Shown here: one piece after another, positions 32,574-64,000 of the stretch
Layout: each line of letters starts with the position of its first letter
How positions within the stretch are numbered: position 1 is the first letter of the stretch
Source: Lampris incognitus
Lineage: Eukaryota; Chordata; Actinopteri; Lampriformes; Lampridae
Length of the DNA stretch: 64,000 nucleotides
Direction of reading: 5' to 3'
Assembly (NCBI RefSeq): GCF_029633865.1
Contig: NC_079216.1
Span: forward strand, 63,864,107-63,928,106
Translations under genes and position numbers: made by a program
Notes under the pieces: generated by a model
Databases searched by the model: none
What the model was told of the DNA's origin: nothing
The model's input: the letters and a program-made list of their open reading frames with translations, nothing else

Positions 32574-34749
32574 AGTCTGTGTGTGGATACAGAGATAGAG
32601 AGAGACTACTTACTGCTGTAATAGTAAGCTGCTGTGACTCAGAAGATGTCTGGGCTATAAAAATCCTGGTGGATCCAGTACCATCTCTTTCTCTGTGTCT
32701 GTCTCAGGTCAGTTGGTTGTTGTCTATTTGGTGCCGTGTCCTTTTAAGTAGCAACGCCTCCGCCAGTGACGTTCATCTCTCAAACGAAACTTTCAGCTTA
32801 CAGTTAAAATTGACAGAAAAGGGGCAACGATGTGCACAAATGAAAGTGGGGGGGGGGGGGTTAAACAGACGACATCCCATCTTCAGATTGTGGCGCTTGG
32901 TGATTAGAAGTGAGACAATTATGATTTGTGATTATTGTTTTTGTGCAACATGTTGAAATAAGGACCGATTTGGGCTCTGACTCAGAGTTGACTGACTCAA
33001 GTCACATGGGTTCAATACAAAAGACACAGAGGAAATATCATTCATACTCCGACCTGTGTGGGTGCAGAAATATTCAAAAAGACCATTATCAGGGTCAGGG
33101 TCAGGGTCAGCCCCCCCCCCCCCCCCATTTCCACATCTGCTCATCCGAAAAGCATGTCGGGAATGGGCATTCAACTGGCCTCTGCAGACTCGTGTTTAGT
33201 ATCAAATGGAGGAACAGGTTAGGGCATGTTATAGGGGTAAACCTCTTTTGCACGTTATATCCTTATGGTAGGTTATCCAGGATAACCAGGAAAATATACT
33301 GGCTTATTTTCCAATCACAGATTTCAGAATCATAAATTTGTGGTTAGTGCATCTTGCACAATTTCAACTTTGGGCGACTTTTTATCAAGAGTTTTATTAC
33401 ACACCACTTGGCTGCTGCAGGGTTTCCATTAATGGTAACGACTACTGGTTAGAATTGTACGATTATTATTAAGGTATCCTGTCTTTATGCATGCTCAGTA
33501 ACCCAGGTAAGGGAACCACTGAAAGGTGAATCTGTCCATCTGGAAGAGTTTCTCTCAGCAAACGTGCCCAGATGAACCGAATCCCCGGTCTGTGCTGTGA
33601 AGGTAAACCGAATTGTGTTTCACATTTGAAGTCATCAGAAATCTACATCGTCGTGAGCTAAAATCTGTTACGCCGGCTACCGTGTCTGCAGTCTGCGTCA
33701 CAGAAATGCAGCGTAGATGACGCGAAACATCACAGGGGTTCAGCAAGATTTTCAAAACCCGTCCCTGCACCCTAAGAAAGGAGTTAATCGGAAGGTCTGG
33801 AAACGGCACCTTTCACAAACAGACCTCTGTTTTGGTTTTGCTCCACCCCACGCATGCAAGACCTGATTGACGAAAAGCAATTTTGGTATCGTTCCTAGTT
33901 TCACCAATTTTTGTCAACTTTGAGTCACAGCCTTGGGAGCAAGAAGGGAGACCTTTACCAAGTTGGGGTGGGGGGGTGGGGGGATTGATTTGGCAAAATT
34001 TTGGCAGACACACAACAGCCCCCTCCTCGTCCATTTTGACCCGCTCCTGGAAGGATCTACACCCATAGATAAACGACGTAACAGAAAGAAAAAAAGAACA
34101 ATGGTCGTAGTCTAAAATTCATACTCGAGGTGTCCTCACACAGCATTAAAAGCTAGTCCGATGCTCAACGAAAGAAAGTAACATTGATGGAAAGTCATAT
34201 CAGAAATGTAACTTTACCATTATTATAGAGAATCACATTGTATAAATACACACTCAGATATCCACAACATCCTTTCTAAAATCATCAGAAAAAAGTGCTC
34301 TTCTGTTGGATTTGCTGGCAGATATGCTAGGAAAGTATTCTCTTAATTAAGTTCATGTCTTACAATATCTGTAAGTCAGGATAGACGACGCCTGTACCGT
34401 TATCCTTCTTAAAGGACTCCAGGAACAACTATTTTACAATACAGGCTGCACAGGAAGGAGACCGCAGAGTTTCCCAGTGTTGAGTCTGAGCCACCTTTAC
34501 TCCAAACGCTTTAGCAGGCTTCTGTGCTGTGTTTCAGTCTTTCTCGAGTCAGTCACTGATAATGAAATCACAAGTGAAGAGACCGTCTACTGCTGCACAG
34601 TAGAAGAATGTCCGCCCTGTCTTACCTCTTCCATCCTTGCTTAAGAGTCGTGGGAGAGGGTTTTTTCTTTTTCTTTTTTTACCCTGTGTAAAAGGAGGAG
34701 GAGGAGGAGCAGCTAGGCTGGCCATGGAGGGGGAGGGGGGGGGCTGATA
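29710..34749 (-). other. Intergenic sequence and probable igf1r 3' UTR
   Basis: No open frame of interest. The part next to the igf1r stop codon, roughly 31000-34749, is likely its long 3' UTR (several kb in other vertebrates); I cannot place the polyadenylation site. Simple repeats include GGGCC repeats at 30826-30846, A/G-rich tracts 31200-31360, (AAT)n 32049-32076, AT/GT runs 32339-32374 and 32529-32573, and a TCAGGG run ending in a C tract at 33088-33126. Confidence 0.45.
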
Positions 34750-58140
<23,391 letters not shown>

Positions 58141-60419
58141 CTGGAAAAGACGAGGGAAGAAGAAGAGGTCATTTGAGGGGAGGGTAAACAATCCACGCTG
58201 CCGGACACTATTACAACAAATCTGGTTCACAGGGGTCACACAGAAACCGCACTAATACAGATAAAGCCAGATCCTTGTTTAAGCTCCTGCTCAAATGCAG
58301 CATAGTTTCGAAACGTGGCGAACGCGGCAAAGGAGCACATCGTCACATGTGAGCGATACTATGAGTCAGCTGATAACAGGTATAGGCTAAATATGTGATA
58401 TCTTTGTACATGTGTGCAACTGTGTGCACGCATGTCTGTGTGCGCATGCATATGTACCCACACACACATTTGTGCACGTTTACCCGCAGTGATGTTTGCA
58501 AGTGTGTGCACCCTGTGTTTACAAACATCTCAGCGTGTGTTTGTGTGCATGACTAGGACGCGGTGGCCGGAGGTGAAGACGAGGAGTCAAGCTTTAGGAT
58601 TAGTGGGGCTGTAAAACGGTAATCGGCCAGCGGGGCCAGGGGCCAGCGAGCGACGTCATAGAAAGAAAGGGGTATGCCGACAGGGCGCAGAAATGGTTAC
58701 GCGAGGGCCCCCGGCTGCAGACCGTGCCAGGTTGTTAGAAAATGCAGAACTGCCATACTACAAAAAAAATATGTTTTTGTTATTTAGGGCTGCTGAGAGA
58801 NNNNNNNNNNNNNNNNNNNNNNNNNNNNNNNNNNNNNNNNNNNNNNNNNNNNNNNNNNNNNNNNNNNNNNNNNNNNNNNNNNNNNNNNNNNNNNNNNNNN
58901 NNNNNNNNNNNNNNNNNNNNNNNNNNNNNNNNNNNNNNNNNNNNNNNNNNNNNNNNNNNNNNNNNNNNNNNNNNNNNNNNNNNNNNNNNNNNNNNNNNNN
59001 GGTTTTCTGGCTTAATTAAAACGCTCAACGCTGTATTACAAGGTATAAAAACTTCAAGAGCATTCCACGCTGGTGACTCGGTGTAGTACCTCAGCCCCTC
59101 ACCAGGGAAAGGGGGCCGGCTGTGTCTCTTTTTACGACCGGGAGGCCTCCCGAGGAACACAGAGAGCTAATAATACCGTGGCCACAATGGACTAACACAA
59201 GGAGCGGGCCACGGTCCAGCATGTTTAACTTCACCATGTGCCAGCCGTGCCACGGTGCCAGCCCGGTGGCTAACAATCTGACTCATCCTTACAGCCCCGT
59301 ACACCCGAGGCCCTTTATTTACGAGGCACGGAGGAGTCCCTGACTCTGCCATCACAGGAACCTGCCAGACACAGTTCACATCTTCAGCCATAATCCATAA
59401 CGAGCCAAAGAAGTGGTCCCACCGAACCCATAGCTCTCATCGCCACGCTCGAGATAAGTTATGGATTCCGAGTGTGCTAATGCTGCTATTCGCAGCCTCT
59501 CCGCACCGTAGTGATAAAATGAAGTCCGTCTCACGCCCTCCCCCTTCAGCGTCTCCCTCCCCCTCCCTCCCTGCTTCTCTCGTTCGCACACGGGTTTATT
59601 GCGTCTCAGAGAGGTGGGCCGTGGCCAGCGGAGCCGCCAGCGAGCCTTCAGCGAGGGGTCAGCGGCGGGGAGATAAAGAAAAGGAGCCCCGACACGTCCT
59701 CCCCTAGATAGCTATCGTCGACGGTTGTTTATAAAGCCCTTATCTGCTCCAGAGTACCCTGTAGCCGGTGGCGGATAACATCCGGTTAGACAAACCCCGA
59801 ATTCGAGAGGACAAAAGGCGCGGAGACGAATCGGAGACGCGCAACTCGAAGGTCACAAGAAGACAGCTAAATGTAGAAAACGCTACATGTCTGGAAAAAC
59901 ACCGAACCTGCCATATTGGCCGTGGTTGCAAACTGACGGGCCGCTTCGCAACGCGGAGCTTTAAATTACATTTTAAGTGCTCTACGTTCTAATAGTCCCC
60001 GTCTGTCTCTCTTAAGCAAGCCAGCATCATCCACGGGGAGCAGGATACAGCTAAAATAAACCTTGGACGAGAACCTACTGTGATATTCTGCTCAGGCCGG
60101 GCCGGGTCGGGCCGGGCCGGGCTGGGCATTTCTCACTCGGTCACACTGGGAGATGTTCTTCTTCCTCTCTCTCGCCCCGGGCTAAGCCCCCCTCTGTGTT
60201 CCACCGGCAGCGGCTCGCTTCCCGTCAACCTTTACACGTCTAGAAACCAGATAAAAGACCACACATATCTGAGGCCCCTTAAGACGGCGGTCCTCATAGG
60301 CCGGTGTGCCTGCATGTGTGTGTGTCTGCATGTGTGTGCATCATTATGCGTGCACTTGCATGCTCCGTGCATGCATGCGCGTACGAATATGCACGTGCAA
60401 ATTGTCATTTGTGCACTTG
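58141..60419 (-). other. Part of igf1r intron 2, with assembly gap
   Basis: Intronic relative to igf1r because exons 2 and 1 must lie beyond the right edge. Apart from the N gap and a GGGCC-rich stretch at 60096-60122, nothing is recognised. Confidence 0.55.
58801..59000. other. Assembly gap (200 N)
   Basis: Exactly 200 N, so a gap of unknown or nominal size. The igf1r exons with indels lie on its left side. Confidence 1.
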
Positions 60420-63400
60420 TGTTGTGCGCATGTGCTTGTACGTGTTGAGTATGTGTATGCACGTGCAAATTGTAATTTGTGCACTTGTGTTGTGCGCATG
60501 TGCTTGTGTGTGTTGAGTATGTGTATGCACGTGTAAATTGTAATTTGTGCACTTGTGTTGTGCGCATGTGCTTGTACGTGTTGAGTGTGTGTATGCACGT
60601 GTAAATTGTCATTTGTGCACTTGTGTTGTGCGCATGTGCTTGTATGTGTTGAGTGTGTGTATGCACGTGTAAATTGTAATTTGTGCACTTGTGTTGTGCG
60701 CATGTGCTTGTATGTGTTGAGTATGTGTATGCACGTGCAAATTGTCATTTGTGCACTTGTGTTGTGCGCATGTGCTTGTACGTGTTGAGTGTGTGTATGC
60801 ACGTGTAAATTGTCATTTGTGCACTTGTGTTGTGCGCATGTGCTTGTATGTGTTGAGTGTGTGTATGCACGTGTAAATTGTAATTTGTGCACTTGTGTTG
60901 TGCGCATGTGCTTGTATGTGTTGAGTATGTGTATGCACGTGCAAATTGTCATTTGTGCACTTGTGTTGTGCGCATGTGCTTGTATTTGAGTATGTGTATG
61001 CACGTGTAAATTGTAATTTGTGCACTTGTGTTGTGCGCATGTGCTTGTATGTGTTGAGTATGTGTATGCACGTGTAAATTGTAATTTGTGCACTTGTGTT
61101 GTGCGCATGTGCTTGTATGTGTTGAGTATTTGTATGCACGTGCAAATTGTCATTTGTGCACTTGTGTTGTGCGCATGTGCTTGTACGTGTTGAGTATGTG
61201 TATGCACGTGTAAATTGTAATTTGTGCACTTGTGTTGTGCGCATGTGCTTGTATGTGTTGAGTGTGTGTATGCACGTGTAAATTGTAATTTGTGCACTTG
61301 TGTTGTGCGCATGTGCTTGTATGTGTTGAGTATGTGTATGCACGTGCAAATTGTCATTTGTGCACTTGTGTTGTGCGCATGTGCTTGTACGTGTTGAGTG
61401 TGTGTATGCACGTGTAAATTGTAATTTGTGCACTTGTGTTGTGCGCATGTGCTTGTATGTGTTGAGTATGTGTATGCACGTGCAAATTGTCATTTGTGCA
61501 CTTGTGTTGTGCGCATGTGCTTGTATTTGTTGAGTATGTGTATGCACGTGTAAATTGTAATTTGTGCACTTGTGTTGTGCGCATGTGCTTGTACGTGTTG
61601 AGTGTGTGTATGCACGTGTAAATTGTAATTTGTGCACTTGTGTTGTGCGCATGTGCTTGTATTTGTTGAGTATGTGTATGCACGTGTAAATTGTAATTTG
61701 TGCACTTGTGTTGTGCGCATGTGCTTGTGTGTGTTGAGTATGTGTATGCACGTGCAAATTGTCATTTGTGCACTTGTGTTGTGCGCATGTGCTTGTGTGT
61801 GTTGAGTATGTGTATGCACGTGCAAATTGTCATTTGTGCACTTGTGTTGTGCGCATGTGCTTGTATGTGTTGAGTATGTGTATGCACGTGTAAATTGTCA
61901 TTTGTGCACTTGTGTTGTGCGCATGTGCTTGTACGTGTTGAGTGTGTGTATGCACGTGTAAATTGTAATTTGTGCACTTGTGTTGTGCGCATGTGCTTGT
62001 GTGTGTTGAGTATGTGTATGCACGTGCAAATTGTAATTTGTGCACTTGTGTTGTGCGCATGTGCTTGTGTGTGTTGAGTATGTGTATGCACGTGCAAATT
62101 GTCATTTGTGCACTTGTGTTGTGCGCATGTGCTTGTATGTGTTGAGTATGTGTATGCATGTGCAAATTGTAATTTGTGCACTTGTGTTGTGCGCATGCGC
62201 TTGTACGTGTTTGAGTATGTGTATGCACGTGTAAATTGTAATTTGTGCACTTGTGTTGTGCGCATGTGCTTGTTGTGTGTTGAGTATGTGTATGCACGTG
62301 CAAATTGTCATTTGTGCACTTGTGTTGTGCGCATGTGCTTGTGTGTGTTGAGTATGTGTATGCACGTGCAAATTGTAATTTGTGCACTTGTGTTGTGCGC
62401 ATGTGCTTGTATGTGTTGAGTATGTGTATGCACGTGCAAATTGTCATTTGTGCACTTGTGTTGTGCGCATGTGCTTGTACGTGTTGAGTATGTGTATGCA
62501 CGTGCAAATTGTAATTTGTGCACTTGTGTTGTGCGCATGTGCTTGTATGTGTTGAGTATGTGTATGCACGTGCAAATTGTCATTTGTGCACTTGTGTTGT
62601 GCGCATGTGCTTGTACGTGTTGAGTGTGTGTATGCACGTGGTAAATTGTAATTTGTGCACTTGTGTTGTGCGCATGTGCTTGTATGTGTTGAGTGTGTGT
62701 ATGCACGTGCAAATTGTAATTTGTGCACTTGTGTTGTGCGCATGTGCTTGTGTGTGTTGAGTATGTGTATGCACGTGCAAATTGTCATTTGTGCACTTGT
62801 GTTGTGCGCATGTGCTTGTATGTGTTGAGTATGTGTATGCACGTGCAAATTGTCATTTGTGCACTTGTGTTGTGCGCATGTGCTTGTATGTGTTGAGTAT
62901 GTGTATGCACGTGCAAATTGAAATTTGTGCACTTGTGTTTGTGCGCATGTGCTTGTATGTGTTGAGTATGTGTATGCACGTGCAAATTGTAATTTGTGCA
63001 CTTGTGTTGTGCGCATGTGCTTGTATGTGTTGAGTGTGTGTATGCACGTGCAAATTGTCATTTGTGCACTTGTGTTGTGCGCATGTGCTTGTACGTGTTG
63101 AGTATGTGTATGCACGTGCAAATTGTCATTTGTGCACTTGTGTTGTGCGCCATGTGCTTGTACGTGTTGAGTGTGTGTATGCACGTGCAAATTGTCATTT
63201 GTGCACTTGTGTTGTGCGCATGTGCTTGTATGTGTTGAGTGTGTGTATGCACGTGTAAATTGTCATTTGTGCACTTGTGTTGTGCGCATGTGCTTGTATG
63301 TGTTGAGTGTGTGTATGCACGTGTAAATTGTCATTTGTGCACTTGTGTTGTGCGCATGTGCTTGTGTGTGTTGAGTATGTGTATGCACGTGCAAATTGTA

Positions 63401-64000
63401 ATTTGTGCACTTGTGTTGTGCGCATGTGCTTGTACGTGTTGAGTATGTGTATGCACGTGTAAATTGTAATTTGTGCACTTGTGTTGTGCGCATGTGCTTG
63501 TGTGTGTTGAGTATGTGTATGCACGTGTAAATTGTAATTTGTGCACTTGTGTTGTGCGCATGTGCTTGTACGTGTTGAGTGTGTGTATGCACGTGTAAAT
63601 TGTAATTTGTGCACTTGTGTTGTGCGCATGTGCTTGTATGTGTTGAGTATGTGTATGCACGTGCAAATTGTCATTTGTGCACTTGTGTTGTGCGCATGTG
63701 CTTGTGTGTGTTGAGTATGTGTATGCACGTGCAAATTGTCATTTGTGCACTTGTGTTGTGCGCATGTGCTTGTAGGTGTTGAGTATGTGTATGCACGTGT
63801 AAATTGTAATTTGTGCACTTGTGTTGTGCGCATGTGCTTGTACGTGTTGAGTGTGTGTATGCACGTGTAAATTGTAATTTTGTGCACTTGTGTTGTGCGC
63901 ATGTGCTTGTATGTGTTGAGTGTGTGTATGCACGTGCAAATTGTCATTTGTGCACTTGTGTTGTGCGCATGTGCTTGTACGTGTTGAGTGTGTGTATGCA
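60420..64000. repeat. 68 bp satellite/minisatellite, about 53 copies, running off the window
   Basis: The unit contains TTTGTGCACTTGTGTTGTGC, GCATGTGCTTGTATGTGTTG and AGTATGTGTATGCACGTGCA. Units differ at a few fixed positions: GTGTAAATT or GTGCAAATT, TTGTAATTT or TTGTCATTT, CTTGTA(C/T)GT or CTTGTGTGT, and GAGTATGTG or GAGTGTGTG. Rare indels occur (61000, 62272, 62640, 62940, 63150). All long open frames here (up to 355 codons) follow the repeat period and are not genes. Confidence 0.97.

Noticed and set aside
60344-63947. Very long minus-strand frames (up to 355 codons) rich in His, Thr and Gln
   Set aside because: They follow the 68 bp repeat exactly, with a 68-residue protein period (3 x 68 bases), are open in several frames and start or stop wherever a unit varies. 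This is repeat geometry, not a gene.

Overview
The window is teleost fish nuclear DNA. Four multi-exon protein genes with GT-AG (a few GC-AG) introns are embedded in microsatellites, minisatellites, tRNA-derived SINEs and hAT-type MITEs. Gene order and orientation, ttc23 (+), synm (-), pgpep1l (+), igf1r (-), match the mammalian IGF1R-PGPEP1L-SYNM-TTC23 block (human 15q26) in reverse, so this is a conserved vertebrate synteny block. I cannot name the species.

Layout. 1-2785: tandem tRNA-type SINE copies and a LINE ORF2 remnant. 2786-14835: ttc23 (+), ten exons whose phases all close to about 422 aa; its first intron holds a 2.1 kb minisatellite of 28 bp units. 14836-17836: tail-to-tail spacer and probable synm 3' UTR, with one SINE. 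17837-23997: synm (-), four exons, about 1032 aa. 23998-24905: GC-rich head-to-head promoter region. 24906-27616: pgpep1l (+), five exons, 197 aa, catalytic triad present; its first intron carries a complete hAT MITE. 27617-34749: no coding sequence, another hAT-type MITE and the probable igf1r 3' UTR. 34750-58140: igf1r (-), mammalian exons 21 back to 3. 58141-64000: intron 2 of igf1r, with a 200-base N gap and more than 3.5 kb of a 68 bp satellite that runs off the window.

Roles. igf1r encodes the IGF-1 receptor tyrosine kinase, synm a large intermediate-filament protein of muscle, pgpep1l a pyroglutamyl-peptidase-I-like cysteine peptidase, and ttc23 a tetratricopeptide protein linked to ciliary Hedgehog signalling. 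They are neighbours by ancestry; no operon-like link is implied.

Most noteworthy: (i) a 605 bp near-perfect palindrome in igf1r intron 10, made of two head-to-head retrotransposon gag 5' pieces and bounded by a 4 bp target duplication; (ii) two copies of one 8-bp-TSD MITE in opposite orientation bracketing igf1r exons 9-10, a geometry that favours exon circularisation; (iii) at least a dozen single-base indels confined to igf1r ectodomain exons 3-9 next to the N gap, which look like local sequence error rather than gene death; (iv) MITEs that carry internal tandem arrays.
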